Positions 26,972-36,214 of a stretch of 64,000 bases of DNA are shown here, one piece after another; positions within the stretch are counted from its first letter, which is position 1; every line of letters starts with the position of its first letter. The translations under genes were made by a program, and so were the position numbers. The stretch comes from Niveibacterium microcysteis. GTDB taxonomy: Bacteria > Pseudomonadota > Gammaproteobacteria > Burkholderiales > Rhodocyclaceae. The notes below the pieces were generated by a model, which saw only the letters and a program-made list of their open reading frames with translations, was not told the origin of the DNA and did no database searches. The DNA lies in contig NZ_CP071060.1 in assembly GCF_017161445.1 (NCBI RefSeq), positions 1,736,001 through 1,800,000 on the forward strand, in the 5' to 3' direction.

Positions 26972-27983
26972 GCCTTGGCGCGAAGTAATGGCGTTGAAAG
27001 GGCTCGCTACGACGCGGGCAAGATGGTGTCCGCAGTGCTTCGCAGAGGACCTCGCGGAAAGCCGTGACCCCTATTTTCGTCTGGGTTGGGACATTGGTGC
27101 TGTCACCGCCTGCTATCGCCATCGTGTCGTCTTGGCCGATACCTGTCCAGACTGCGGTCGTGTCGGGACCCGCCACAAGGGTACTTATGTTGTTCCGGGG
27201 TGGTGTTGTCACTGTGGTTCATTCTTGGGGACCGGGGAGGCGGGGTGCCGGCCCGCTTCGCCTGAAGAGCTATGGACAGCCCGCCAGGTCGGATTGCTGT
27301 TGGCGGAACAAGGCTCGCTTACGCAGACGCCCTCGCGACAGTTTTGGCGCGACGCCGTGGTGGAGGTCATCAGCCGGATGGATAGTGGCAAGAGTGCGGT
27401 ATTTGCGCGCAGGGTTGGTTTGAGCAAGTCGACCCTCCACCACTGGCTTCAGCAAGATGGCATCCCGACACTGGCGGGTAGCCTTGCCATCGCTGCGCAT
27501 GCTGGGCTGGCCCTGCCAGCAATGCTCCGAGGCGATTTGTCCGGCTGGACTCCCCCGCAGATGGGGCAGTTAGAGCTTCCGCTTTCGACGAAGGGACACG
27601 ACAGACGGGGGACGCCTCGCCATCTGGATTGGAATGAAATTCGAATGAGGCTGACTGAGTTTGCTCACTCGCCCAACCCAATCAGCGTCTCGGAAGCAGG
27701 GCGCTGTCTCGAAGTTGATGCGCGCCATCTCTATTTGCGTGCAAACCGCGAGGCGCGCGTTTTGGGCGAGCGCTGGAAGGCGCATCTGAGGATGAACGCT
27801 GAAGCTAGGCAGGCTCACGCTCGACCCTATGTCGAAGCGGCATGCCGTGCCGTGCTCGACGAAGGTCGGGCCATCAGCCTGCGCGAACTCGAAACGCGTG
27901 TCCCCAAACCGATTCTCGCGAGTGTCGATTCACTCTTCGACATGGTTGACGAAGTTCGGGCGACCATTCATCGACAAAGCTAA
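26972..27983 (+). pseudogene. tniQ: TniQ-family transposon targeting protein, 5' end lost at the IS21 junction
   Basis: The frame runs directly out of the IS right end and encodes about 337 residues without their natural start; an internal ATG at 26988 could give 331 residues. A TniQ zinc module is plain: RARWCPQCFAEDL, then TACYRHRVVLADTCPDCG and a further CCHCG. A helix-turn-helix follows (FARRVGLSKSTLHHWLQQDG). TniQ/TnsD proteins bind attachment-site DNA and recruit Tn7-like transposition machinery. The missing N-terminal part (roughly 80-120 residues in the family) is not found on the other side of the IS, so the gene is a truncated remnant. Confidence 0.8.
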
Positions 27984-28043
27984 GTCGGGGGCGTCAGGCC
28001 CTCAGTCCTCGGCGGTTCCCTATGAACGCCGCGAAAGCAAAAA

Positions 28044-28067
28044 AAAGCCGGCAGATTTGCCGGCTTT
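28044..28067 (+). terminator. Terminator after the TniQ remnant
   Basis: AAAGCCGGCA with TGCCGGCTTT (10-bp stem, loop GATT), then TATTGTTT; the left side carries eight A, so it could work on both strands. Confidence 0.75.
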
Positions 28068-28116
28068 ATTGTTTCCTGCGTCCGACCGTGAGGGCGCTCC
28101 CGCGCATGTCACAAAA

Positions 28117-28194
28117 CGTCGGAAAATCAAAATATGTCCCGTCGGAACATCAAGCATAAGGTGGCCAGATGGCCACTTTATGCTTAACGGGACA
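28117..28194 (-). repeat. Candidate Tn7-like transposon end: TGT terminus, nested palindrome, two direct repeats
   Basis: Read on the minus strand from 28194 the DNA starts TGTCCCGTTAAGCAT. It contains a nested inverted repeat: 8 bp TGTCCCGT/ACGGGACA (28135-28142 and 28187-28194) outside a 16-bp arm pair (28152-28167 and 28170-28185, loop GA, one wobble). Two 14-bp direct repeats, CGTCGGAAAATCAA at 28117 and CGTCGGAACATCAA at 28140, match at 13 of 14 positions and are 23 bp apart, like TnsB sites in Tn7-type ends. It lies 29 bp beyond the ssrA 3' end. That it is a transposon end is inferred. Confidence 0.5.
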
Positions 28195-28223
28195 GCCCTT
28201 GTTGCATCTACTTGGATGCTATT

Positions 28224-28586
28224 TTGGTGGAGGCGGCGGGAATCGAACCCGCGTCCGAAAGCCCTCTACAACTGGATCTACATACTTAGTCGGCCTATTT
28301 TGATTTAACCCCGCACTTAGCCGGACGACAGGCCGGTACGAAGCGAGTCACCTTGGATTTAGTTCTGCGCCAAGTAACCCGACGCATCACGATTCTCTGT
28401 AAATGACACTGCTGCGGGTTGCCCCGCCTGACCCAGAGACCAATCAGTGCAGTGGTCCAGCCTTAAGCGGCTAGAGCGAAACGCTCGTCGTTGGCGTTTG
28501 TGGTTTTCCAGATGGATTTACGAGGTGACTGGTCCTCGGTATGCACCAAGCTGCTTCGCGACCCCCGTCGAGACCAGGTCGCCCCC
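28224..28586 (-). ncRNA. ssrA: Transfer-messenger RNA (tmRNA)
   Basis: A 363-nt gene on the minus strand. The 5' end GGGGGCG pairs with CGCCTCC before A-CCA at the 3' end, forming the tRNA-like acceptor stem. The T-arm is GGTTCGATTCCCGCC. The reading frame GCC AAC GAC GAG CGT TTC GCT CTA GCC GCT TAA encodes the degradation tag ANDERFALAA. It rescues stalled ribosomes together with SmpB. The 3' half is a common integration target, and a mobile region adjoins it here. Confidence 0.97.
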
Positions 28587-28592
28587 ATGTTC

Positions 28593-28622
28593 TTGATATT
28601 GGGTTCCCGGACGCGTTTTCAA
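28593..28622 (-). promoter_or_regulatory. Probable ssrA promoter
   Basis: On the minus strand TTGAAA (28622-28617), an 18-nt spacer, and TATCAA (28598-28593) end 6 nt before the mature 5' end. Confidence 0.5.
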
Positions 28623-28640
28623 GGCAGCCGGGAAAGTCGC

Positions 28641-29318
28641 TCATTGTACGTTGATGCTGAACACGACGTCCAATAAAGCTTCCGGTGTCGGCGCGATATG
28701 GTCGGCGCCCCACTCATGGATTGCTTCGCCCTCGCCGAGATAGCCCCAGGCAGCGGCGATCGTGCACATCCCTGCGGCTTTCCCTGCCTGAATGTCGCGC
28801 AGATCGTCGCCGACGTAAATGCTGTGGGTGGGCGCGACGTTTGCGCGCTCACACGCCATGAGCAGCGGCGCCGGGTGTGGCTTGGGGTGCGCTGCAGAGT
28901 CGCCGCTGATGACGCATGCGGCGCGCTGCATGAGGCCCAGTGCGTCGACCAGCGGCTCAGTGAAGCGTGCATGCTTGTTGGTCACGATGCCCCATTTGAT
29001 GCCGCGCGATTCAAGCGTGGCGAGAACGCCTGGCATGCCATCGAAGAGCCGGGTGTGCCGGCAGATGCCCGCTGCGTAGTGCTTGAGCACGCGCTGCGCG
29101 AGTGTCTGGTAATTGGTATCGTCGGGGCCGATGCCGAGTCCGACCCGGAGCAGACCGCGTACGCCCTGGGATGTGACTGGTCGCGTCGCTTCGATCGGAA
29201 GCAGGGCGACCCCTTCTTCCTCAAGCACATGGTTAAGCGCTGCGCCGAGGTCCGGCGCGGTGTCGGCCAGCGTGCCGTCCAGATCGAACAGCACGCAGCA
29301 CGTCGGGGCTTGGGTCAT
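28641..29318 (-). CDS. gph: Phosphoglycolate phosphatase
   Basis: A 225-residue HAD-IA phosphatase that converts 2-phosphoglycolate to glycolate. Motif I is [20 protein letters not shown], and its Asp pair and the APDL extension are typical of Gph. Motif II/III are TNKH and HPKPHPAPL, and motif IV is [12 protein letters not shown]. The start overlaps the ubiG stop by 4 nt; the ubiG-gph pair is common in beta- and gammaproteobacteria. Confidence 0.94.
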   Translation of the reverse strand: MTQAPTCCVLFDLDGTLADTAPDLGAALNHVLEEEGVALLPIEATRPVTSQGVRGLLRVGLGIGPDDTNYQTLAQRVLKHYAAGICRHTRLFDGMPGVLATLESRGIKWGIVTNKHARFTEPLVDALGLMQRAACVISGDSAAHPKPHPAPLLMACERANVAPTHSIYVGDDLRDIQAGKAAGMCTIAAAWGYLGEGEAIHEWGADHIAPTPEALLDVVFSINVQ

Positions 29319-30031
29319 GCGGGTTTGCGGCAGCGGACGAGATAGTTCACATCGGTGTCGCGGCCGAGCGCGTAGACCTTGGTGATCGGGTTGTAGGTCA
29401 TGCCAATCACTTCTTCGACCTCCAGGCCTGCATCGCGCGCAAAGCGGCTGAGTTCCGACGGTTTGATGAAGCGGGCGTACTCATGCGTGCCGCGCGGCAG
29501 CATGCGGAGGATGTATTCCGCGCCAATCACCGCAAAAAGATAGGACTTCGGATTGCGGTTGAGCGTAGAGAAGAAGACGCTGCCGCCTGGTTTTGCAAGG
29601 CGCGCCGCCGCGGCGACAGTGCTTGCTGGATCTGGGACGTGCTCCAGCATCTCCATGCAAGTGACGACGTCGAACGATTCGGGTTCCGCCGCTGCAATGT
29701 CCTCGGCAGATATCTTGCGATAGTCGACCGTCAGGTTGCTCTCGAACAAATGCAGCCGAGCGACCCCGAGCGCCTTGTCCGAGAGATCGACGCCGGTTAC
29801 CTGTGCGCCGCGGGCAGCCATGCTTTCGGCGAGGATGCCGCCTCCGCAACCAATATCGATGACTCGCTTTCCCGCTAGGCCGACGTTCTGGTCGATCCAG
29901 TCGAGGCGGAGCGGGTTGATCTGGTGCAACGGCTTGAATTCGGACTCGGCATCCCACCAGCGATGTGCAAGCTCGCTGAATTTCTGGAGTTCGGCCGGAT
30001 CGGCATTCTGCTGGGTGACAGTGGTGTTCAT
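29315..30031 (-). CDS. ubiG: Ubiquinone biosynthesis O-methyltransferase
   Basis: A 238-residue class I SAM methyltransferase performing both O-methylations in ubiquinone synthesis. The N-terminal helix [16 protein letters not shown] and the SAM-binding [16 protein letters not shown] are family hallmarks, with [13 protein letters not shown] (post-motif II) and [18 protein letters not shown] after. Cytoplasmic, membrane-associated in the Ubi complex. Translationally coupled to gph. Confidence 0.97.
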   Translation of the reverse strand: MNTTVTQQNADPAELQKFSELAHRWWDAESEFKPLHQINPLRLDWIDQNVGLAGKRVIDIGCGGGILAESMAARGAQVTGVDLSDKALGVARLHLFESNLTVDYRKISAEDIAAAEPESFDVVTCMEMLEHVPDPASTVAAAARLAKPGGSVFFSTLNRNPKSYLFAVIGAEYILRMLPRGTHEYARFIKPSELSRFARDAGLEVEEVIGMTYNPITKVYALGRDTDVNYLVRCRKPA

Positions 30032-30085
30032 GGTCCTACTGCAAAGGTGGCAGGCAAGGGCGGCATTGTCCGGCGATAAGAGGCG

Positions 30086-30121
30086 AAAAAAAAGCCCTGC
30101 TCAGCAGAGCAGGGCTTTTTT
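30086..30121 (-). terminator. Terminator after the OmpA-family gene
   Basis: AGCCCTGCTC with GAGCAGGGCT (10-bp stem, loop AGCA) flanked by eight A and six T; it works on the minus strand and possibly on both. Confidence 0.92.
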
Positions 30122-30135
30122 CGGAAGTTCCCGGC

Positions 30136-30867
30136 TTATTGCTGCTTGGTGCCGATGACTTCGATCTCAACGCGGCGATCAGGTTGCAGGCACTCGACCA
30201 GCTTCTTGTTCTTGCCGCTTTCCGCGCCCAGGTTCTTACACTGCGAGACCGGCTGGGTCTTGCCCTTGCCCTCGGTGTAGACACGGTTCGGGTCGATTTG
30301 CTGGCCGACCAGGAATTCCTTGACCGCAGCAGCGCGGCGCTCGGACAGAGCCTGGTTGTACTTGTCGCCACCCAGGCGGTCAGTGTGGCCGACCGCGATG
30401 ATGACTTCGATAGACAGCGCCTTCGCCTTGGCCGCGAACTCGGTCAGCGTAGCCTTGCCTTCGTCGCGCAGCACGGCCTTGTCGTAGTCGAACAGGGCGT
30501 CAGCAGCGATCGTCACCTTCTCGGCTGCAGGCTTGGTGGCCGGAACGACGGGCTTCTCTTCCTTCTTCTGCTCAACCGGCTTCGGCTCGCAGACTTCCTT
30601 CGGCAGCAGGTCCTTGTCACAGAAACAGCCAACCGGGAATTCGCTGCCTTCCACCATGGTGGTTGCGGCGAGTTCCTTGGTCCAGTAACCGGTGCGCCAG
30701 CAAAGGCCGTTGGAACTGCGGACAACGACGTTACGCGCGTCGATGGAATACGGAAGGATCTTCGAGGTCGGGTTGATCTTGATTTCCTGCTGTTGCGCCA
30801 TCGCAGCAGGCACCATGCCCAGAACGGCGGCAAACGCCACCACCAGCTTCGTGTAACCGTGTTTCAT
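30136..30867 (-). CDS. OmpA-family outer-membrane/peptidoglycan-binding protein
   Basis: A 243-residue protein with a signal peptide (MKHGYTKLVVAFAAVLGMVP, cleavage after AMAQ). A short N-terminal domain has four Cys (GLCWRTGYW, GCFCDKD, EVCEPK). A Lys/Pro linker (EQKKEEKP) precedes the C-terminal OmpA domain (about 130-240), whose peptidoglycan contacts are in FDYDKAVL, VGHTDRLGGDKYNQALSERRA and GKGKTQPV, ending PDRRVEIEV. There is no beta-barrel, so it is the short, barrel-less form common in betaproteobacteria. GAGGAG is 3-4 nt from the ATG at 30867. Confidence 0.92.
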   Translation of the reverse strand: MKHGYTKLVVAFAAVLGMVPAAMAQQQEIKINPTSKILPYSIDARNVVVRSSNGLCWRTGYWTKELAATTMVEGSEFPVGCFCDKDLLPKEVCEPKPVEQKKEEKPVVPATKPAAEKVTIAADALFDYDKAVLRDEGKATLTEFAAKAKALSIEVIIAVGHTDRLGGDKYNQALSERRAAAVKEFLVGQQIDPNRVYTEGKGKTQPVSQCKNLGAESGKNKKLVECLQPDRRVEIEVIGTKQQ

Positions 30868-30956
30868 ATTCTCCTCGTTGCAAGGCAAGTGTTTTGCGAA
30901 CCGTGATGGCCCGAGGTCCCCCGGCGCACCGTGTTGTATGAACGATACGCCCGAAA

Positions 30957-32294
30957 TTATTGGCTAGAAGCCGATTCTTTCAGGAAAGTTTGCCACACGC
31001 GAACGCGCTGCAGCAATTCCTTGTTGTGCTGCCACAACAGTGTGTTGTCGCGGATACGCGGCTTGCCGTCGACCCACACATGGGTGACGTGCTCCCTTCC
31101 GGCTGCATAGACCAGATGGCTTGCAGGGCTGAAACAGGGGCTGCACTCAGGCGACGCAAGCGATACAGCAACAAGATCGGCAGCCTTGCCGGCCACGATC
31201 GAACCGATCTCGTTCTCCATTCGCAGTGCCGTGGCGCCCGCAAGCGTGGCGCTTCGCAGTGCTTCGTGGGCATCAAAGGCCGAAGCATCGCCGGTTGTGA
31301 CTTTCGCAAGCAGTGCCGCGTGCCGCATCTCCTGGAACATGTCCAGCCGGTTGTTGCTGGCCGCACCGTCTGTGCCGAGCGCGACACGCAGGTCACGCGC
31401 GAGCATGGTTTTGATCGGCGCTGCGCCACTGGCAAGTTTCATGTTTGAGGTCGGGCAGTGAGCAATGCTGCAATTGTGTGCCGCCAGCGTTTCGATTTCG
31501 TGTAGGTCGAGGTGTACTGCGTGTACGGCAATCAGGTCGGTGTCGAGCAGGCCGAGTCGTTCCAGTCGCGCGAGCGGTCGTTGTCCGCAGGTGGCAATAC
31601 TCTCGGTGATCTCGTGCGTGGTTTCGTGTAGATGCATGTGGACCGGGCAGCCAAGCTCGTGGGCAAGCTGCACGATACGTTCGAAGCTTGCGTCCGATAC
31701 GGTGTAGGGGGCGTGCGGGGCAAAGGCGAAACGCAGGAGCCCTTCGCCGCGCCAGCGGTCGCGCGCCGCAAGGCCCTTGCGCAGGTAGTCCTCCGCGTCG
31801 GCGGCGTAGCCGGTTGGGAACTCGATCACCGTCATGCCGATGACTGCGCGCATGCCGACTTGTGAGAAGGCGTCGGCCGCCGCGTCAGGGTAGAAATACA
31901 TGTCGTTGGCGCAAGTGATGCCGCCGTGGAGCATCTCGATGGCAGCCAGCAGGGTGCCGTCGCGGACGAAGTCCGCGCTGGCGTGTTTTGCCTCTGCGGG
32001 CCAGATGGCCTCCTGCAGCCAGCGCATCAGCGGAAGATCATCCGCAATGCCACGCATCAGGCTCATCGCTGCGTGCGTATGTAGATTGACGAGGCCCGGA
32101 ATCAGGACATGGTCCGGCAGGTCTGTCCGCTCGGCCGGTGCAAAGCGTGTCTCCGCCTCGGTGACCGGGCATACCGCGACGATGCGACCGTTGCGCACGG
32201 CGACGGCATGGTCTTCCAGTGTCACGGCGTGCGGCTCGACCGGAATCAGCCAGCGTGGCGTGATCAACAGGTCGACGGGTTCTGCTGGGTGCAT
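30957..32294 (-). CDS. mtaD: 5-methylthioadenosine/S-adenosylhomocysteine deaminase (TRZ/ATZ amidohydrolase)
   Basis: A 445-residue metal-dependent amidohydrolase. Metal ligands are in LVNLHTHAAMSL, MHLHETTHE, VHAVHLD and the Asp of GTDGAASNNRLDM. This last motif and the ITCANDMYF stretch are characteristic of the MtaD/SsnA-like branch, which deaminates methylthioadenosine and adenosylhomocysteine. Other TRZ/ATZ substrates such as guanine cannot be excluded by eye. The length is standard. It lies next to the ubiG/ompA genes, a frequent betaproteobacterial arrangement beside gyrA. Confidence 0.88.
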   Translation of the reverse strand: MHPAEPVDLLITPRWLIPVEPHAVTLEDHAVAVRNGRIVAVCPVTEAETRFAPAERTDLPDHVLIPGLVNLHTHAAMSLMRGIADDLPLMRWLQEAIWPAEAKHASADFVRDGTLLAAIEMLHGGITCANDMYFYPDAAADAFSQVGMRAVIGMTVIEFPTGYAADAEDYLRKGLAARDRWRGEGLLRFAFAPHAPYTVSDASFERIVQLAHELGCPVHMHLHETTHEITESIATCGQRPLARLERLGLLDTDLIAVHAVHLDLHEIETLAAHNCSIAHCPTSNMKLASGAAPIKTMLARDLRVALGTDGAASNNRLDMFQEMRHAALLAKVTTGDASAFDAHEALRSATLAGATALRMENEIGSIVAGKAADLVAVSLASPECSPCFSPASHLVYAAGREHVTHVWVDGKPRIRDNTLLWQHNKELLQRVRVWQTFLKESASSQ

Positions 32295-32501
32295 CGTCTG
32301 GCTCCGTGGCGGGGTGGCGCGATCTTAGCCAAGCGCAGCGGGGCTGACGAGCATTTGTGGCGCGTAGCTGGCGCGGGAACGGGCTGGTTTCTCGCCCGCC
32401 GGAGGCGGCTTAGGGTGGGGTTGCCGGACGTGCTAAAATCTTAAGCTTTTGGCAATTTGCCGTCTCTCCGGCCCAAAGCTGGACACTTCATCGCGCGACA
32501 C

Positions 32502-35096
32502 ATGGATTCCTTCGCCAAAGAAACGCTACCGATCAGCCTCGAAGACGAGATGCGGCATTCCTACCTCGATTACGCGATGAGCGTGATCGTGGGGCGTGCC
32601 TTGCCGGATGCCCGGGACGGCCTCAAGCCGGTTCACCGCCGCGTGCTGTTTGCCATGCACGAACTGGGCAATGACTGGAACAAGGCCTACAAGAAGTCGG
32701 CTCGTATTGTCGGCGACGTGATCGGTAAGTATCACCCGCACGGCGACCAATCGGTCTATGACACCATCGTCCGCATGGCGCAGGAGTTTTCGCTGCGCTA
32801 CATGCTGGTAGATGGTCAGGGCAACTTCGGTTCTATCGACGGCGACGGCGCCGCGGCGATGCGATACACCGAAGTTCGCCTGTCGCGTATCGCCCACGAA
32901 ATGCTGGCCGATATCGACAAGGAAACCGTCGACTTCGGGCCGAACTACGACAACTCCGAAAAAGAGCCGCTGCTGCTGCCGGCCCGCATTCCGAACCTGC
33001 TGATCAACGGCAGCAGCGGTATCGCGGTGGGCATGGCGACCAACATTCCGCCGCACAACCTGGGCGAAGTGATCGAGGCTTGCCACGCGCTGCTGGCCAA
33101 CCCCGATATCGACATCGAGGATCTGATCAAGCTGGTGCCGGCGCCGGACTTCCCGACCGCCGCACTGATTTACGGCCTGCACGGCGTACACGAGGGCTAC
33201 CGCACCGGCCGTGGCCGTGTCGTGATGCGTGCGCGCACGCACTTCGAAGACATGGAGAAGGGCAATCGACAGGCGATCATCGTCGACGAAATCCCGTACC
33301 AGGTTAACAAGCGCACGCTGCTCGAAAAGATTGCCGAGCTGGTCAACGACAAGAAGATCGAAGGCATCAGCGAGATCCGCGACGAGTCCGACAAGGACGG
33401 TATGCGGATCGTGATCGAACTCAAGCGCAATGAGATGCCCGAGGTTGTGCTGAACAATCTGTTCAAGCAGACCCAGCTGCAGGACAGCTTCGGCATGAAC
33501 ATGGTGGCGCTGGTCGACGGCCGCCCGCGTCTGCTGAACCTCAAGCAGATGCTCGACTGCTTCCTGTCGCATCGCCGCGAAGTGGTGACCCGCCGCACGA
33601 TTTTCGAACTGCGCAAGGCGCGCGAGCGCGGCCATATCTTGGAAGGTCTGGCGGTCGCGTTGTCGAACGTCGACGAAATCATTGCGTTGATCAAGGCTGC
33701 GCCGACCCCGCCGGTCGCGAAGGTCGAGATCATGGCGCGCACCTGGCGGTCGCAGTTGGTCGAGGACATGCTGTCGCGTGCAGCGGCCGACAACTATCGG
33801 CCTGAAGGTCTGCTGCCGGAATTCGGCCTCTCGTCGCAAGGCTATCGCCTGTCGGATACGCAGGCTCAGGCGATTCTTGAGATGCGCCTGCAGCGCCTGA
33901 CCGGGCTGGAACAGGACAAGATCGTCAATGAGTATCGCGAGGTCATGGAGCTGATCGCTGATCTGCTCGATATCCTTGCCAAGCCGGCACGCGTGACGCA
34001 GATCATCGGCGACGAACTCACCGCGATCCGCACGCAGTTCAGCGATCCACGTCGCTCGGAGATCGTGCTGCACGCGGCCGACATCAACATCGAGGATCTG
34101 ATCGCGCCGCAGGACATGGTCGTGACCTTGTCGCACACCGGTTACTTCAAGCGTCAGCCGCTTGCTGACTACCGCGCGCAGAAGCGTGGCGGGCGCGGCA
34201 AGCAGGCTGCATCGGTGAAGGAAGACGACTGGGTCGATCAGCTCTTCATCGCCAACACGCACGACCACATCCTGTGCTTCTCGAGCCGCGGCCGCCTGTA
34301 TTGGCTGAAGGTGTACGAAGTGCCGGAAGGCAACCGCAATTCGCGCGGCAAGCCGATCGTCAATCTGTTCCCGTTGGTCGAGGGCGAAAAGATTACCGCC
34401 GTGCTGCCGGTCAAGGAGTTTGACGAGGGGCACTTCATCTTCATGGCAACCTCGCAGGGTACCGTGAAGAAGACGCCGTTGACCGATTTCGCTAACCCGC
34501 GCAAGGCCGGCATCATCGCGGTCGGGCTCGACGAGGGTGACTACCTGATCGGCGTTGCGATCACCGATGGCAACTCGCAGGTGATGCTGTTCTCGGATGC
34601 CGGCAAGGCGGTGCGTTTCGATGAAACCGATGTGCGCCCGATGGGCCGCACTGCGCGCGGTGTGCGCGGCATGATGCTGGAAGACGGACAGTCCGTGATC
34701 TGCATGCTGGTCGCCAACGGCGAAACCCAGCATGTCCTGACGGCTACCGAGAACGGGTATGGCAAGCGCACGCCGATCGGCGATTACACGCTGCACGGCC
34801 GTGGCACCAAGGGCATGATCGCGATTCAGGGCTCCGAGCGTAACGGCAAGCTGGTGGGCGCGGTGCTGGTTGATCCGTCCGACGAAGTGATGCTGATCGC
34901 AGACAACGGCGTGCTGATCCGTACCCATGTCGACACCATCCGTGAAACGTCCCGTTCGGCGCAGGGCGTGACCCTGATCAACCTCGATGACGGCGCCAAA
35001 CTGGCGAGCATCGAGAAGATCATCGAGAGTGACGCTGCGGTCGATGGCGCTGAAGGCGAAGAGGGAGAAGCCGCCGATACCGGAGCCGCAGAATGA
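32502..35096 (+). CDS. gyrA: DNA gyrase subunit A
   Basis: An 864-residue type IIA topoisomerase subunit that breaks and rejoins DNA for negative supercoiling. The catalytic Tyr122 is in [11 protein letters not shown], and the GyrA box in the C-terminal wrapping domain is QKRGGRG near residue 560. In the quinolone region the sequence is [11 protein letters not shown]: position 83 (Ser in E. coli) is Gln, and Asp87 is kept. The acidic tail (EGEEGEAAD) is typical. The ATG at 32502 starts the family N-terminus [17 protein letters not shown]; the 15 codons upstream are not conserved. Its stop overlaps serC by 4 nt. Confidence 0.98.
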   Translation: MDSFAKETLPISLEDEMRHSYLDYAMSVIVGRALPDARDGLKPVHRRVLFAMHELGNDWNKAYKKSARIVGDVIGKYHPHGDQSVYDTIVRMAQEFSLRYMLVDGQGNFGSIDGDGAAAMRYTEVRLSRIAHEMLADIDKETVDFGPNYDNSEKEPLLLPARIPNLLINGSSGIAVGMATNIPPHNLGEVIEACHALLANPDIDIEDLIKLVPAPDFPTAALIYGLHGVHEGYRTGRGRVVMRARTHFEDMEKGNRQAIIVDEIPYQVNKRTLLEKIAELVNDKKIEGISEIRDESDKDGMRIVIELKRNEMPEVVLNNLFKQTQLQDSFGMNMVALVDGRPRLLNLKQMLDCFLSHRREVVTRRTIFELRKARERGHILEGLAVALSNVDEIIALIKAAPTPPVAKVEIMARTWRSQLVEDMLSRAAADNYRPEGLLPEFGLSSQGYRLSDTQAQAILEMRLQRLTGLEQDKIVNEYREVMELIADLLDILAKPARVTQIIGDELTAIRTQFSDPRRSEIVLHAADINIEDLIAPQDMVVTLSHTGYFKRQPLADYRAQKRGGRGKQAASVKEDDWVDQLFIANTHDHILCFSSRGRLYWLKVYEVPEGNRNSRGKPIVNLFPLVEGEKITAVLPVKEFDEGHFIFMATSQGTVKKTPLTDFANPRKAGIIAVGLDEGDYLIGVAITDGNSQVMLFSDAGKAVRFDETDVRPMGRTARGVRGMMLEDGQSVICMLVANGETQHVLTATENGYGKRTPIGDYTLHGRGTKGMIAIQGSERNGKLVGAVLVDPSDEVMLIADNGVLIRTHVDTIRETSRSAQGVTLINLDDGAKLASIEKIIESDAAVDGAEGEEGEAADTGAAE

Positions 35097-36205
35097 CGCG
35101 CCCGTGGAACTTCGGGCCCGGCCCGGCGGCGCTGCCTGAGGCGGTGCTGCGCCAAGCCGCAGAGGAAATGCTCGACTGGCACGGATCCGGCATGTCGGTG
35201 ATGGAGATGAGCCACCGCGGCAAGGAGTTCATGTCCATCATCGAGCAGGCCGAATCGGACCTGCGTGCGCTGATGAGCGTGCCGTCGAACTACAAGATCC
35301 TGTTCATGCAGGGCGGGGCGATCGCGGAGAACGCGATCATCCCGATGAACCTTGCGGGCAAGAATCCGAAGATCGATTTCGTCGAGACCGGCTCGTGGAC
35401 CACCAAGTCGCTGAAAGAGGCGCGCCGCTACGGTGATGTGCACATCGCCGCATCCAGCCTTGATCCGGACGCGGCGCAGGGCAAGTACACGCGTATCCCG
35501 TCGTTTGATGAGTGGCGTCTGCGCAGTGACGCGGCTTACCTGCATCTGTGCAGCAATGAAACGATCGACGGTGTCGAGTACTTCGAATGGCCGGACATGG
35601 CTGCGCTCGGTGCGCCCGATGTGCCGGTTGTCGCCGACGTGTCGTCGGACATCCTGTCGCGTCCGATGGACATCTCGAAATTCGGGCTGCTGTTTGGCGG
35701 GGCGCAGAAGAATATCGGTCCGTCGGGGCTGACGATCGTGATCGTGCGCGACGATCTGCTGGATCAGGCGCAGGCGGCGTGCCCCTCGGCCTTCCAGTAC
35801 AAGACCGTGGCTGAGAACGGTTCGATGTTCAACACGCCGCCGACCTACCCGATCTACATCGCGGGGCTGGTCTTCCAGTGGCTCAAGCAGCAGGGCGGTG
35901 TCGCGGCGATCGAGCGGCAGAATATTGCCAAGGCCAAGCTGCTGTACGACGCGCTCGACGCCAGTGAGCTCTATGTTTGCCATGTCGATCCGTCGGTGCG
36001 TTCGCGCATGAATGTGCCGTTTTTCTTGCGTGACGAGTCGTTGAACGACGCGTTCCTCGCCGGCGCGAAGGCGCGCGGGCTGCTGCAGCTCAAGGGCCAT
36101 AAGTCGGTGGGTGGCATGCGTGCGTCGATCTACAACGCGATGCCGATCGAGGGTGTGCAGGCGCTGGTCGAATACCTGCGCGAATTTGAACAAACCCGCG
36201 CCTGA
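35093..36205 (+). CDS. serC: Phosphoserine aminotransferase
   Basis: A 370-residue PLP enzyme that makes 3-phosphoserine (serine synthesis) and also serves pyridoxal phosphate synthesis. The start is [12 protein letters not shown]; the PLP Lys is in [13 protein letters not shown] near residue 203; [10 protein letters not shown] and [13 protein letters not shown] bind substrate phosphate. The ATGA overlap with gyrA indicates coupled translation. It opens the amino-acid part of the operon. Confidence 0.97.
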   Translation: MTRPWNFGPGPAALPEAVLRQAAEEMLDWHGSGMSVMEMSHRGKEFMSIIEQAESDLRALMSVPSNYKILFMQGGAIAENAIIPMNLAGKNPKIDFVETGSWTTKSLKEARRYGDVHIAASSLDPDAAQGKYTRIPSFDEWRLRSDAAYLHLCSNETIDGVEYFEWPDMAALGAPDVPVVADVSSDILSRPMDISKFGLLFGGAQKNIGPSGLTIVIVRDDLLDQAQAACPSAFQYKTVAENGSMFNTPPTYPIYIAGLVFQWLKQQGGVAAIERQNIAKAKLLYDALDASELYVCHVDPSVRSRMNVPFFLRDESLNDAFLAGAKARGLLQLKGHKSVGGMRASIYNAMPIEGVQALVEYLREFEQTRA

Positions 36206-36214
36206 GGGCTGTCC

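Noticed and set aside
28117..28153. The two 14-bp repeats as a CRISPR array
   Set aside because: Only two imperfect units with a 9-bp gap; no cas genes in the window.
23549..28223. A complete integrative island between tRNA-Arg and ssrA
   Set aside because: No integrase and no second att copy of either the tRNA-Arg 3' end or the ssrA 3' end was found.
28471..28713. 80-codon open frame on the minus strand over ssrA
   Set aside because: The sequence is clearly tmRNA with a standard tag ORF and acceptor stem.
32526..34928. 800-codon open frame opposite gyrA
   Set aside because: It is a shadow of gyrA; His/Asp/Arg-rich composition, no domain.
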